Source: Rossellomorea marisflavi (GTDB lineage Bacteria; Bacillota; Bacilli; Bacillales; Bacillaceae_B). From it: a stretch of DNA of 64,000 bases. The position numbers and the translations under genes are program-made. Below are positions 16,536 through 25,071 of the stretch, piece by piece. The notes under the pieces were generated by a model. That model saw only the letters and a program-made list of their open reading frames with translations, was not told where the DNA came from and did no database searches. The DNA lies in contig NZ_LGUE01000004.1 in NCBI RefSeq assembly GCF_001274775.1, positions 46,163 through 110,162 of the forward strand, given 5' to 3'. The stretch's first letter is position 1; every line of letters begins with the position of its first letter.

Positions 16536-16562
16536 TTTCCCTCATTCCCCATGCAGTTAAAC
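16536..16562 (-). promoter_or_regulatory. Possible sigma-B promoter
   Basis: On the minus strand GTTTAA (16562-16557), 15 bases and GGGAAA (16541-16536) fit the sigma-B pattern. The leader to the hydrolase start would be about 110 bases, so the assignment is tentative. Confidence 0.3.
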
Positions 16563-16649
16563 CCTATTATGTGTTGAAGATGTAGACAGCTGAGAGATGA
16601 TCATCCCTTAAATAGAACTCATATCCAAACCTGTCAGGAATCACCCAAA

Positions 16650-16680
16650 GAAAAAAAGCACCCGGTTCACCCGGATGCTT
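16650..16680 (-). terminator. Terminator overlapping the sortase stop codon
   Basis: On the minus strand AGCAUCCGG pairs with CCGGGUGCU (one U-G pair), then seven T residues follow. The sortase stop codon (16667-16669) lies in the loop. Confidence 0.8.
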
Positions 16681-17281
16681 TTTCATCTGTGACGAGCTCT
16701 GTATAAACGACCAGGCGCTCGACATAATTATGAATATCGTGGTCAAAATATCCTGTGCACGTAATGATATTAAGACCGATATGATCTCCCGGCCCGAAAA
16801 TCTTCCGAAGGGGGGCATCATCTTTCAGATAGGCTTGTTTATCCTTCACTTCAAAGACAAGTTCTTCATCATCCTTTCCCTTCAGGATGATCCTGTCCCC
16901 CTTCTTGATATTTTTCAGGTCGAAAAAGACCGCAGGCTGCTTTTCGTCATCGACATGCCCTGCCAGGACAGCATTTCCCCGTTCCCCGGGGCGAATCCCA
17001 GGTGAGAACCAGGCGACATCCTTCCCGTTTTTGGGAAGCTCCATATTCCCTTCCTTATCCAGACCGAATGCTTTCACAGGGGCATCAATATCAAGTGAAG
17101 GGATCGTAATCGATTCAGGAATGATCGATTGTTCATCATCCTGCACGTTGGCTGTTTGAACAGCAGGCTTCACCGCTTGTACCTTTTGGACGGGTTCATC
17201 CGCTTCCGGTGCAGTGGAAGGGTCATTGGAGCATGCGGCCAGAAGCAATGGGATGAACAAGACAACCGCGATCCGCTTCAT
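16667..17281 (-). CDS. Class F-like sortase with a lipoprotein signal
   Basis: The 204-residue protein has a lipoprotein-type signal (MKRIAVVLFIPLLLAAC, lipobox LAAC, C17) rather than the usual membrane anchor. A sortase domain runs from about 53 to 195. The triad is visible as His in LAGHVDD (H109), Cys in IITCTG (C175) and Arg in VERLVVY (R189). It would sit on the outer face of the membrane and attach surface proteins to the wall. It begins within the TAATG junction after the DUF4397 gene, with no ribosome site of its own, so it is translated by coupling. That neighbour carries an MPETG sorting signal and is the obvious substrate. Confidence 0.85.
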   Translation of the reverse strand: MKRIAVVLFIPLLLAACSNDPSTAPEADEPVQKVQAVKPAVQTANVQDDEQSIIPESITIPSLDIDAPVKAFGLDKEGNMELPKNGKDVAWFSPGIRPGERGNAVLAGHVDDEKQPAVFFDLKNIKKGDRIILKGKDDEELVFEVKDKQAYLKDDAPLRKIFGPGDHIGLNIITCTGYFDHDIHNYVERLVVYTELVTDEKASG

Positions 17282-18066
17282 TAAGAAGAGAATAATTTTT
17301 TACGGTTGATGAATAGTAGTGCTCCTCCACCAAGCACTGCAACAGCTGCTACGATCGGAAGCATCGTATTTTGATCAGCCGCTCCTCCCATACCGGTCTC
17401 AGGCATTCCACCAGGCATGAGCGTGTAATCTTTCAATACAAGTACTTCTAGTTTGTCTGCTGTATTGATGGCAAACACACTGTATACGGTATTTTCAGCT
17501 AGTTCTGTTCCGGAAAGATCCAATACTTGCTCTCCTTCAGGTGTGCGGATTTCAAGATCATATGTTCCAGGATCCAATTCCTGATAATCCGTGATGGCTT
17601 TGAATTCTGCTCCTTCGAACAACGCATCTCCATCCTTCAGTCCAACATCGACTGTTGGTGCATCAGGGGATAAATGGCCGACCCTTACTTTTGTCTTGCC
17701 TTCGGTTACGTCCATGGAATCATTGGCTACGACAAGTTCAAGATTTTCAAGGGTATTGGCGGCTGCGACCGTGTAAGCCATTCCAGCTTCAACGGTAAGA
17801 TCTTGTGAAATCACCGGATCTTCCTTTGTTCCAGCTGCAAAGATTTCCACTTTGTGATCACCTGCAGGAAGTTCCATATAGTCAGTGGCTGCTTTGAATT
17901 CTGCTCCCTCAACCACTGCATTACCATCTACATAAACATCGACAGCCGGTGCGTCAGGGGATGCGTGCACGATTCGCACCATGGCATCTCCATCAGCTGC
18001 GAAAGCAGCTCCCGATACACCAAACATCATCAACACTGCGACCAACATTGCAAAAAGCTTTTTCAT
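17281..18066 (-). CDS. DUF4397 surface protein with MPETG sorting signal
   Basis: The 261-residue precursor has a Sec signal peptide ending AAFAADG (about 24). Two DUF4397 repeats follow: the first opens VRIVHASPDAPAVDVYVDG (about 31-49) and the second VRVGHLSPDAPTVDVGLKDG (about 127-146). A C-terminal sorting signal is present: MPETG near 224, a hydrophobic stretch, then NRKKLFSS. It should be exported and anchored to peptidoglycan by the sortase encoded immediately downstream. DUF4397 is an all-beta domain of unknown role in surface proteins. GGAGTGGAG precedes the ATG. The start/stop overlap with the sortase gene strongly couples their expression. Confidence 0.87.
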   Translation of the reverse strand: MKKLFAMLVAVLMMFGVSGAAFAADGDAMVRIVHASPDAPAVDVYVDGNAVVEGAEFKAATDYMELPAGDHKVEIFAAGTKEDPVISQDLTVEAGMAYTVAAANTLENLELVVANDSMDVTEGKTKVRVGHLSPDAPTVDVGLKDGDALFEGAEFKAITDYQELDPGTYDLEIRTPEGEQVLDLSGTELAENTVYSVFAINTADKLEVLVLKDYTLMPGGMPETGMGGAADQNTMLPIVAAVAVLGGGALLFINRKKLFSS

Positions 18067-18240
18067 TCACTCCACTCCTTGTATATGTTTTATGCAAGGT
18101 TTGTTCGAACCTTGTACATCTAATGTATAACGGTTACATTTTTCCTGCAACTCTCAACCTGCCGATTCAGCACATTGAATGTGCTGATCCATCCGGAACC
18201 CTGAATCCGCCCTTTTCCGGTCCGTTCTATCCATTTTTCA

Positions 18241-18270
18241 TTGACATTTCTAAAGAGCAGGATATACAAT
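18241..18270 (+). promoter_or_regulatory. Sigma-A promoter of the riboswitch-ade transcript
   Basis: TTGACA at 18241-18246 with TATACA (16-base spacing) or TACAAT (18-base spacing, 18265-18270) gives a strong promoter. The predicted start lies about 25 bases before the riboswitch. Confidence 0.65.
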
Positions 18271-18301
18271 GTTCCTTAAACATTTTAATAGCAGCATGAG
18301 T

Positions 18302-18376
18302 GTTCTCGTATAATATTGGAAATATGGTCCAAAAGTTTCTACCAAACTACCGTAAATGGTTTGACTACGAGGAGAC
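18302..18376 (+). ncRNA. Purine riboswitch aptamer, guanine/hypoxanthine type
   Basis: All conserved elements are present: P1 (TTCTCGTA with TACGAGGA), J1/2 TATAAT, P2 (TTGGA/TCCAA) closed by loop AATATGG, J2/3 AGTTTCTACC, and P3 (CAAACT/GGTTTG) closed by ACCGTAAAT. The specificity position in J3/1 reads GACTA, a C, as in guanine- or hypoxanthine-binding aptamers; adenine aptamers have U (GATTA). A terminator follows at 18411-18436, so ligand binding should switch adenine deaminase off. Confidence 0.92.
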
Positions 18377-18410
18377 AGAGGCCGTATGCCCTGTCCTTCT
18401 CCAACGTCGA

Positions 18411-18436
18411 ACCCTGGGTGAACCCCGGGGCTTTTT
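18411..18436 (+). terminator. Riboswitch expression-platform terminator
   Basis: CCCUGGG pairs with CCCGGGG (one U-G pair), followed by CTTTTTG, about 25 bases before the adenine deaminase start. A competing pairing between the 3' side of P1 (GGAGACAG) and CTGTCC...TCTCC downstream could be the antiterminator. Confidence 0.8.
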
Positions 18437-18460
18437 GTTTATAAAGGAGAGAAAACGTTG

Positions 18461-20200
18461 ATGAAAAAGACTGATTTGACAAGACGGATACAGGCAGCCG
18501 CCGGTACTGCCACGGCTGATATCGTGATAAAGAATGCCCGGATCATAGATGTATTCAACAGGGAGATCGCAGAAGGTGATGTCGCGATCACAGATGGCAT
18601 CATCGTGGGAATCGGAAACTACCAAGGAAAGGAAACGATTGATGCAGAAGGGAAGTGGCTCTGCCCTTCGTTCATCGATGGTCACGTGCATATCGAATCA
18701 TCCATGGTAACGCCATCGGAATTTGCAAAAGTGGTCCTCCCCCATGGTGTGACAACGGTCATCACCGACCCGCATGAGATCGGGAATGTCTCAGGGGTCG
18801 AAGGCATACAGTTCATGCTCGATGATTCAGAAAACCTTCCCCTTGATGCGTTGACCATGCTGCCATCCTGTGTACCTGCAACGCCATTTGAGAATTCGGG
18901 AGCGGAACTTGGCGCTGATGACCTTGGCCCACTCTTCGAGCATGATCGCGTCATAGGGCTTGCCGAAGTGATGGATTACCCTTCCCTGCGATCAGCCTCC
19001 CCCGGCCTTATAGACAAGATTGCCTTGACCTCTGAGTACAGCCGTCTTGTCGACGGCCATCTGGCCGGTCTTCCCGAGGAAGCCATCAATGTGTACCGTG
19101 CAGCAGGCGTATCAACCGACCATGAGTGCAATACAGTGGAAGACGCAAAGGCCAGGCTCCGACGGGGAATGTACCTTCTCATCCGTGAAGGGTCCGTGGC
19201 GAAGGATCTGAAAAAATTGCTACCTGTAGTGAATGAACGGAATGTACGCCGCTGTCTGTTCTGCACCGACGACAAGCATCTTGATGATCTGGTCGAAGAA
19301 GGAAGCATCGATCACAATATACGCCTGGCCATCGGTGAAGGGATGGACCCTCTCATGGCCATTCAGATGGCCACGCTGAATGCAGCGGAATGTTATGGTC
19401 TCTACACCAAGGGGGCTATCGCACCTGGATTCGATGCCGATTTCCTCCTTCTTGACGATCTAGATGCCTTGCACATCGCTTCTGTCTATAAAGAAGGGCG
19501 CCTGGTTGCCCGGGACGGGGAGGCCCTTTCCATCAATGGTGCAAATACAACCCCTCCCATGTCATTGACCGATACCCTCCACTTTCCTGATGTAGCGGCA
19601 GAAGACCTTGCAATCCGAATGGCTGGCGGCAGCACAGCAAACGTCATTCAGATCATCCCGAATCAGCTTCAGACCATTAAACGGGTCGAGACCGTGGACA
19701 CAGCCGGAGATATCTTCTCCGTTTCGATTGAACATGATCAATTGAAGATGGCCGTGGTGGAGAGGCATCACGCAACAGGCAATATCGGGCTAGGCATCGT
19801 CAAGGGCTTCGGACTGAAGGCAGGGGCCATTGCTACGACGGTTGCCCATGATTCACATAATCTTGTTGCCGTCGGTACCAATGATACCGACTTGCTTGCC
19901 GCCATCAAGGCTCTGCGAGACATGAAGGGCGGACTTGTAATGGTGAAGGACGGATCGGTGATCGCATCCCTCTCCCTTGAGATCGGGGGATTGATGTCCA
20001 GTGCCGGTCATGAAGAAGTACTCAAGGGGCTGGAGGAGCTTAATACGTCCTTGAAGGATATTGGATTTACTGGAGATTTCAATCCTTTCCTCACCCTGTC
20101 CTTCCTGACCCTACCCGTCATCCCGAGCATCAAGCTCACCGACCTCGGCCTATTCGATGTCGATGAGATGAAGCATATCCCGGTCCGTGCAAAAGGTTGA
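18461..20200 (+). CDS. ade: Adenine deaminase
   Basis: The 579-residue amidohydrolase converts adenine to hypoxanthine and ammonia in purine salvage. It has the metal-binding FIDGHVHIESSMVTP (about 71-85), the conserved TDPHEIGNVSG, FCTDDKH with a metal-ligand Asp, and a C-terminal half typical of Ade (SLEIGGLMS). Length and domain order match Bacillus Ade. AAGGAGA lies upstream; a TTG one codon before the ATG has better spacing, so the start could be 18458. It is controlled by a guanine-type purine riboswitch and terminator in its leader. Confidence 0.93.
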   Translation: MKKTDLTRRIQAAAGTATADIVIKNARIIDVFNREIAEGDVAITDGIIVGIGNYQGKETIDAEGKWLCPSFIDGHVHIESSMVTPSEFAKVVLPHGVTTVITDPHEIGNVSGVEGIQFMLDDSENLPLDALTMLPSCVPATPFENSGAELGADDLGPLFEHDRVIGLAEVMDYPSLRSASPGLIDKIALTSEYSRLVDGHLAGLPEEAINVYRAAGVSTDHECNTVEDAKARLRRGMYLLIREGSVAKDLKKLLPVVNERNVRRCLFCTDDKHLDDLVEEGSIDHNIRLAIGEGMDPLMAIQMATLNAAECYGLYTKGAIAPGFDADFLLLDDLDALHIASVYKEGRLVARDGEALSINGANTTPPMSLTDTLHFPDVAAEDLAIRMAGGSTANVIQIIPNQLQTIKRVETVDTAGDIFSVSIEHDQLKMAVVERHHATGNIGLGIVKGFGLKAGAIATTVAHDSHNLVAVGTNDTDLLAAIKALRDMKGGLVMVKDGSVIASLSLEIGGLMSSAGHEEVLKGLEELNTSLKDIGFTGDFNPFLTLSFLTLPVIPSIKLTDLGLFDVDEMKHIPVRAKG

Positions 20201-20220
20201 ACGTGAGGATATCCTAAAGC

Positions 20221-20355
20221 CGTCCGTTCCTTTCCGCTGCAGGCGCTTGCTTTCCGCGGGGAGGAAGTCGAGCCTCCTCGGCTGAGGATCGCCTCCGGGG
20301 TCTCGATCATTCCTCCATTTCCGCAGGAGTCAAGCGCCTTCCGCTCCAATCCACT
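20221..20355. repeat. Short GC-rich palindromic repeat (copy F)
   Basis: This stretch between convergent ade and flotillin genes has terminal inverted repeats GGCGCTTG (20242-20249) and CAAGCGCC (20331-20338). It shares blocks TTTCCGCGGG, GAGCCTCCTCGGC, CGGGGTCTC and GGAGTC with the central module of repeat copies B, C and D. It lacks their outer arms. Similar GC-rich intergenic palindromes are widespread in Bacillus genomes; no ORF is present. Confidence 0.75.
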
Positions 20356-20420
20356 CAGTAATGGCAGGAACATCTGCACGATCCTTCAAGCTTTTCGACC
20401 TAACTTCAGCCACCCGACAC

Positions 20421-20479
20421 AAAAAATCCGAACGCATTCGATATCTTGGAGACTATCGAATGATCGTTCGGATTTTTTT
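20421..20479. terminator. Bidirectional terminator between ade and floT
   Basis: AAAAAATCCGAACG (20421-20434) pairs with CGTTCGGATTTTTT (20465-20478), with an inner TCGATA/TATCGA helix. It serves both convergent genes. Confidence 0.85.
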
Positions 20480-20500
20480 GTGGACAAGGGTTGTATGAGA

Positions 20501-22009
20501 TTATTCTTTCGGTTCTTGACTCTCTTCCGTTTCGTCGGTTTCTTTGGCAGCCGCTGCTTCCGCGTGATTCGGCTGGGAAGCGACAGGCTGGTTGACTTCG
20601 ATTTTCTGTGTCCGGTTGGCGTAGGATTTCAAGAGGTCACCCACGTCGATCCCCGTCATTTCCTTCAAGGGTTCCTGCATATCAAGCATGGTGCGGGTGA
20701 TGCTTTTCCCGAAAGACGGAACTCCCTGGCCGTTGCCTGAGTCAATGATTTTCACAGAGTCGATATTATTAAGCGGCTGTGCAATCTTCTCGGCGAAGAC
20801 CGGTAGCATCTCGATGAGTTTCTCGGTGATGATGACATCGCCATGTTTCTCCATCGCTTCTGCCAATAGCTTCCGTGATTCTGCTTCGGCCTTACCGCGC
20901 TCCCTGATGACGTCTGCCTCGGCGGATCCTTCTTCCCTGCGGATCTTCGCTTTTGCTTCCCCGTCGATTTCAGCTTTGCGCGCTTCGGCTTCCGCTTTAC
21001 GGGTTGTTTCATAGTAATCGGCATCGGCTTTGGTTTTTCTCACTTTGGTTTCTTCAGCCTCAAGTTTTACGGCACGTTCCCTTTCAAGGAATTGAAGGGT
21101 CAATTCTTCTTCTTTTACTTCCTTGGCAAGCTTTGCTCTTTCCAGTTCATAGGACTGCTCTGATTTCGCCCGTGCACGTTCTGTTTCTTCCTTGAAGGAA
21201 GCATCTTTGATGTCCTTTTCCTTCTTGGATTCAGCAATCGTGATCTGGCGTTTGTATTCTTCTTCTTTTGCCTCTTGATCGGTCTGGGCACGGTGAATCC
21301 GTGTTTCACGTTCTGTGTTGGCCTCGGCGATTTCAGCCAGCTTGCGCACTTCGGCAATCCTTGGACGCCCAAGATTTTCTAAGTATCCATTTTGTTCGTC
21401 CGCATCGCGGATGTCTGTCAACCCGAGAGATGTGATTTTGAAGCCCATGAGATCAAGCTGTTGCTGGGCGATTTCCTGCACATCGGCATTGAATTTCTCA
21501 CGGTTGCTATTGATATCCTCAACCGTCATTTTTGACAAAATGGCGCGGAGATTACTTCCCAGTACTTCAATGATCTCATCTTCGATTTCCTTTTGATCTT
21601 TCCCGAGGAATTGCTCGGCGTAGTTGGCGATTCCGTTCAGTGAGTCAGCCACCTTCACCATGGCCACGGCATCTGCCACGATCGGGACGCCTCCGTTCGT
21701 ATATACACGTGGCGTAGAGAGTTTGAGCTGGAATGATGTGAGGTTTACAGGAGTGGACGTCTGGAACCGGCGCAGCCTGTATCCTCCACCCCTGATGATT
21801 TTCATCGATCGTCCTTCACTATCGGTGAATATATTCGTTTCTTTTTCCGGATCACCCAACCTCGGTCCCGTGATGATAAGTGCCTGATTCGACTTCGCCG
21901 TACGATAGCGGAAACGGATCCAGAAATAATAACCGACCCCTGCGATTGCGGCGATGACCAATAGAGGGATGAGAATGACGAACACCCCTGCCAATGTTAA
22001 TCCTGCCAT
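20501..22009 (-). CDS. floT: Flotillin (membrane microdomain scaffold)
   Basis: The 502-residue protein is a FloT/YuaG-type flotillin that organises functional membrane microdomains. It has an N-terminal hydrophobic hairpin (AGVFVILIPLLVIAAIAGVGYYFWI), an SPFH/band-7 domain at about 40-200 and a long Glu/Lys/Ala-rich coiled coil with repeated EA pairs (about 215-390). A short C-terminal region ends in QEPKE. ATG 22009 follows AGAAAGGGG; the longer ORF start at 22087 has no such site. In B. subtilis floT is paired with an NfeD gene (yuaF); none is adjacent here. Confidence 0.92.
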   Translation of the reverse strand: MAGLTLAGVFVILIPLLVIAAIAGVGYYFWIRFRYRTAKSNQALIITGPRLGDPEKETNIFTDSEGRSMKIIRGGGYRLRRFQTSTPVNLTSFQLKLSTPRVYTNGGVPIVADAVAMVKVADSLNGIANYAEQFLGKDQKEIEDEIIEVLGSNLRAILSKMTVEDINSNREKFNADVQEIAQQQLDLMGFKITSLGLTDIRDADEQNGYLENLGRPRIAEVRKLAEIAEANTERETRIHRAQTDQEAKEEEYKRQITIAESKKEKDIKDASFKEETERARAKSEQSYELERAKLAKEVKEEELTLQFLERERAVKLEAEETKVRKTKADADYYETTRKAEAEARKAEIDGEAKAKIRREEGSAEADVIRERGKAEAESRKLLAEAMEKHGDVIITEKLIEMLPVFAEKIAQPLNNIDSVKIIDSGNGQGVPSFGKSITRTMLDMQEPLKEMTGIDVGDLLKSYANRTQKIEVNQPVASQPNHAEAAAAKETDETEESQEPKE

Positions 22010-22113
22010 GATAAAACCCCTTTCTGTTGATGGTTCATAAATAGATTGGAATATTCCTACACCACTATCTACGGAAGGACCTGCCAAAAAGTTTCATGAT
22101 TTGACGAAATGAA

Positions 22114-23124
22114 TTATTTTCCACTACCCATTGTAAAGGATTCACTCGTGATTTCTACTCTATCTGCCTTTTGATCTCGCACTCTTCTTTTCTTCATTGA
22201 TGGAACGATGCCGTCCACCAGCCCCCTCTTCAAGGTTGTACTGATGGAATTGGCACACAGGATGCTCACAGCGAAGAACAGAAGTGGAATGAGCACAAGA
22301 TGCACCCTATTGAAGACTTCCCTGATATTGATGGCGATGGTCGCTCCCCACTCATTCGTCTCGGAAAAATAAACAAGGGACTGGGTCATGACTCCGACGT
22401 CCGCTATCTTCAATCCACCGAGACACATGAGCATGATGCCGAGCTGAATGATCAGCGCAAGGGCCGCTGCAATCTGTTCTGAGAATAGCACTACAGAATG
22501 CCTCATGAACTGCGGGAACAGGTGACGTCTCAGCAAATGGAAGCGATTGGCACCCATGGTTTGGGATGCAACGATAAAGTCATTCTTCATGAACAGCTTC
22601 ATTTCTTCACCGAGATAGATTCCGAGAGAAGGAATCGACACCAGGGCGATGACGGCAATCTGGATGGCAAAGTATTTACTTGATGACAACACATCCCCCG
22701 AGAAGGCAATTTCAAGGGGAATCAGGAGGATGAAAACAATGATCACAAGAGGAATATACTGAAACGCTTCAGTCAGACCCTTCAGGATCCGATTGATCAA
22801 GGACGGAAGGAAGGCATACACGCAGGCAAAGAGGAAGCCGAAGAGCATTCTCAGCAGCGCAATGGCTACAGCAGCCAACAGTGTATACTTCGCTCCTGCC
22901 ACTAATAGATAGAATAGATTCCTTCCAAGCACATCCCCTCCGAACGGCGGCATCTCACTGATTGAATAAGGAGGGGCTGCAATCACCCTGCCCTCATCGT
23001 TCTGCAAGTACTTAGTCTTTTCATCAAAGTCCGGATTCATATAAGGAAGTAAAAAGCTTGCCAGCACGAGTCCCGTCAGGAACAATACAGGCAGTGCGAG
23101 TCGTTTCAACATCCAAGGCTTCAT
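22114..23124 (-). CDS. ABC transporter permease, oligopeptide (DppC/OppC) type, orphan
   Basis: The 336-residue membrane protein has six predicted segments, a large N-terminal extracytoplasmic loop with PPFGGDVLGRNLFYLLVAGAKYT (DppC-like), and the EAA coupling loop ASQTMGANRFHLLRRHLFP (about 187-205). It is diverged from standard OppC. It follows the DppB-like gene with a 4-base overlap. No ATPase or binding-protein gene is near, so partners must be encoded elsewhere or the pair has a specialised role. Confidence 0.78.
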   Translation of the reverse strand: MKPWMLKRLALPVLFLTGLVLASFLLPYMNPDFDEKTKYLQNDEGRVIAAPPYSISEMPPFGGDVLGRNLFYLLVAGAKYTLLAAVAIALLRMLFGFLFACVYAFLPSLINRILKGLTEAFQYIPLVIIVFILLIPLEIAFSGDVLSSSKYFAIQIAVIALVSIPSLGIYLGEEMKLFMKNDFIVASQTMGANRFHLLRRHLFPQFMRHSVVLFSEQIAAALALIIQLGIMLMCLGGLKIADVGVMTQSLVYFSETNEWGATIAINIREVFNRVHLVLIPLLFFAVSILCANSISTTLKRGLVDGIVPSMKKRRVRDQKADRVEITSESFTMGSGK

Positions 23125-23999
23125 GCGTGCTCACCCCCGAGCCAACGGCTCAAGATCCATGAACCGAGTTGGAATACAATGAAGAACGGTATGAATATCA
23201 GAAGCAGCCCGATAAAAAAGCCTGCCGGTACGGAAATCGCTGCGGTTGCGAGTGTCATCATGAAGCCATTGATGTTGAATAGGATCTCAATGATCAACAA
23301 ATTCGACAGCATCAACAGGAAGATCGGCTTCAAATGAAGGAAGAAGTGAATCCATACGTTCCTGAAGATATGCCGCCATACCGTGTAGGACTTCCTGAAC
23401 CCCTTGGCAAAGGAAAATTCGACGTACGGCTTATTTTCTTCTTCTTTCAACTGGAAGATGAATTGCTTCACCAGGAAGACGACAGGGAGAAGCGACAGAC
23501 ACAGAATCGGGAGGAAGTAGATCTTCTCCTCTCCGAATGCGTAAATCTCAAAGACCAACAGACCCGTCTGCTTGAATAGCCAGATGATGAAAAGCTGGAA
23601 ACCGACCACGATGAATACATCGGGAAGGGCATCAACGGCATTCACGACTTTCATGGTGAAACGGTAGCCCTTGCCCGGCAGCATCATGATGGAATAGCTG
23701 ATGATGATGGCAAATGCCACAGCCACGAAAAATGCCGCAATCAAGATGGAAAACGAATAAAAGTAGGTTTTGGCAAATACGGTCGTGATGGGATATGTCT
23801 TATTCCCTTCTCCCCACGGCATGGCAATCTGGGCTGGATGAAGGAGCTGCTGGAAAATCTCCTTCAGTCTGACCCCGTAGTCCCCTAAATTGATGACAAG
23901 CTCAGTATCGTAGGATAGCAGCGCCCCAAGGCCGCTCAATAAAAACAAACCAGTGATGACTAAAATAAAGTGTAGAGGAGTATACAGTACTCTCTTCAT
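23121..23999 (-). CDS. ABC transporter permease, oligopeptide (DppB/OppB) type, orphan
   Basis: The 292-residue protein has an N-terminal membrane segment, then a large loop, then five more segments. The cytoplasmic loop VEFSFAKGFRKSYTVWRHIFRNVW occupies the EAA coupling position, although the usual EAA-G consensus is weak. ATG 23999 is chosen for GGGGAG five bases upstream; an in-frame ATG at 24023 lacks a site. It is the first of two overlapping permease genes. The usual Opp/Dpp ATPases and binding protein are missing from both flanks. Confidence 0.72.
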   Translation of the reverse strand: MKRVLYTPLHFILVITGLFLLSGLGALLSYDTELVINLGDYGVRLKEIFQQLLHPAQIAMPWGEGNKTYPITTVFAKTYFYSFSILIAAFFVAVAFAIIISYSIMMLPGKGYRFTMKVVNAVDALPDVFIVVGFQLFIIWLFKQTGLLVFEIYAFGEEKIYFLPILCLSLLPVVFLVKQFIFQLKEEENKPYVEFSFAKGFRKSYTVWRHIFRNVWIHFFLHLKPIFLLMLSNLLIIEILFNINGFMMTLATAAISVPAGFFIGLLLIFIPFFIVFQLGSWILSRWLGGEHA

Positions 24000-24112
24000 C
24001 TCTTCTCCCCTTTTCGTTTCCATATTTATGTAGAATCAAACTAAAAACAATGTTACAATACTGAAATGGAATTGTAAATATTATTCTGAATATACGAATA
24101 AGGGTGACACAT

Positions 24113-24709
24113 ATGAAATATGTAACGTTGATTGTAGCTGCCACTGCCGTGATGCTCCTTTCAGGCTGCAGGGTTTCCTTTACCCCAACAGTGCAAGAAG
24201 CGTCGGCAGGGAATGAAATGGCGGCTGCACCGGAAGACACTCAGGTTCCCGATCGTTCCGAGTTGATTGCAGCCACCATGCAGGTGGATAACCCCAAGGT
24301 GATCTTAAGGGGTCAAACCTCTCTACCGCCGGGAACCGTCCTGAATGTAGAGATGAAGCCGTATGCGAAGGAAGATGCATTCGAGCAGATTGAAGCGGGC
24401 CAAGTGGAACCGGATCCCAAACCGGTCCTGACCTCAGAAGCCGTCATCGGTGACGATGGGGAGATGGAGCTTACCGTGCTGAGAAGACCCGATAACGAGA
24501 GCAGCTATCGTGTTGATCTCATGCTCATACCGGACAACCAGCCTGAAGAAGTCCAGACGGATGTGGAAGAGGCAATGGCAGATGGATCGGTTCCCGTCTA
24601 TTCCAACGGAAAGGAAAGTAGTGGGATGCTGTTCTCTGCTATCATTTCCGAAGAGGAAGAATGGTACGGAAATCATTTTACGTCCGATATGAAACCTCCT
24701 GCCAACTAA
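24113..24709 (+). CDS. Putative lipoprotein
   Basis: The 198-residue precursor has a lipoprotein signal (MKYVTLIVAATAVMLLSGC, lipobox LSGC, Cys19). The mature part is acidic, with a stretch (about 55-170) reading like a beta-sandwich: NPKVILRGQTSLPPGTVLNVEM, and later DDGEMELTVLRR. It has no recognised family. It would be tethered to the outer face of the membrane. AAGGGTG precedes the ATG; a GTG at 24104 overlaps that site. It is divergent from the orphan permeases with a 113-base gap and ends at a strong terminator. Confidence 0.75.
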   Translation: MKYVTLIVAATAVMLLSGCRVSFTPTVQEASAGNEMAAAPEDTQVPDRSELIAATMQVDNPKVILRGQTSLPPGTVLNVEMKPYAKEDAFEQIEAGQVEPDPKPVLTSEAVIGDDGEMELTVLRRPDNESSYRVDLMLIPDNQPEEVQTDVEEAMADGSVPVYSNGKESSGMLFSAIISEEEEWYGNHFTSDMKPPAN

Positions 24710-24736
24710 AAAAAGAGCCCAGTGGGCTCTTTTTTG
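24708..24736. terminator. Bidirectional terminator
   Basis: AAAAAAGAGCCC and GGGCTCTTTTTT form a perfect stem with a 3-base loop between convergent genes. Confidence 0.9.
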
Positions 24737-24744
24737 ATTCGTCT

Positions 24745-25020
24745 TCAATAATGGCCTTCAGCTTCGTCCTCTTCCGGCATCTGATACTTAGTGAAATAGG
24801 CGCCGATGAGAAGGAAGGCAACAGACAGGCCCCAGCTGATCAATCCGATGAAGTCAAATAATAGGGCGAGGATATTCAAAACCCCGACGGATAAAAAACA
24901 GATCGGTGTGAGGGCCGATTTGATCCCGGTCACTCCATGCGCCTTCCTTTTCCTTATGACGACCCTGATGGTCCAGAGGAAAATCGGGATGAAGAGGATC
25001 GCAAGCAATATGTCGAACAT
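24745..25020 (-). CDS. Small membrane protein, unknown function
   Basis: The 91-residue protein has three predicted membrane helices (about 2-20, 37-56 and 60-78) separated by a basic loop RKRKAHG. The acidic tail ends EEDEAEGHY. AAGGAGG precedes the ATG. Small proteins of this type occur in bacilli, but no function is recognised. It stands just downstream of the arylamine N-acetyltransferase gene (51-base gap), so read-through from it is possible. Confidence 0.72.
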   Translation of the reverse strand: MFDILLAILFIPIFLWTIRVVIRKRKAHGVTGIKSALTPICFLSVGVLNILALLFDFIGLISWGLSVAFLLIGAYFTKYQMPEEDEAEGHY

Positions 25021-25071
25021 GATAGATGACCTCCTTGCCCTCAGTCTATCACAAATGAAAATGACCGTGTA

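Noticed and set aside
20008..20379. 123-codon minus-strand frame over the ade 3' end
   Set aside because: It spans the ade end and repeat F, with no ribosome site or family match.
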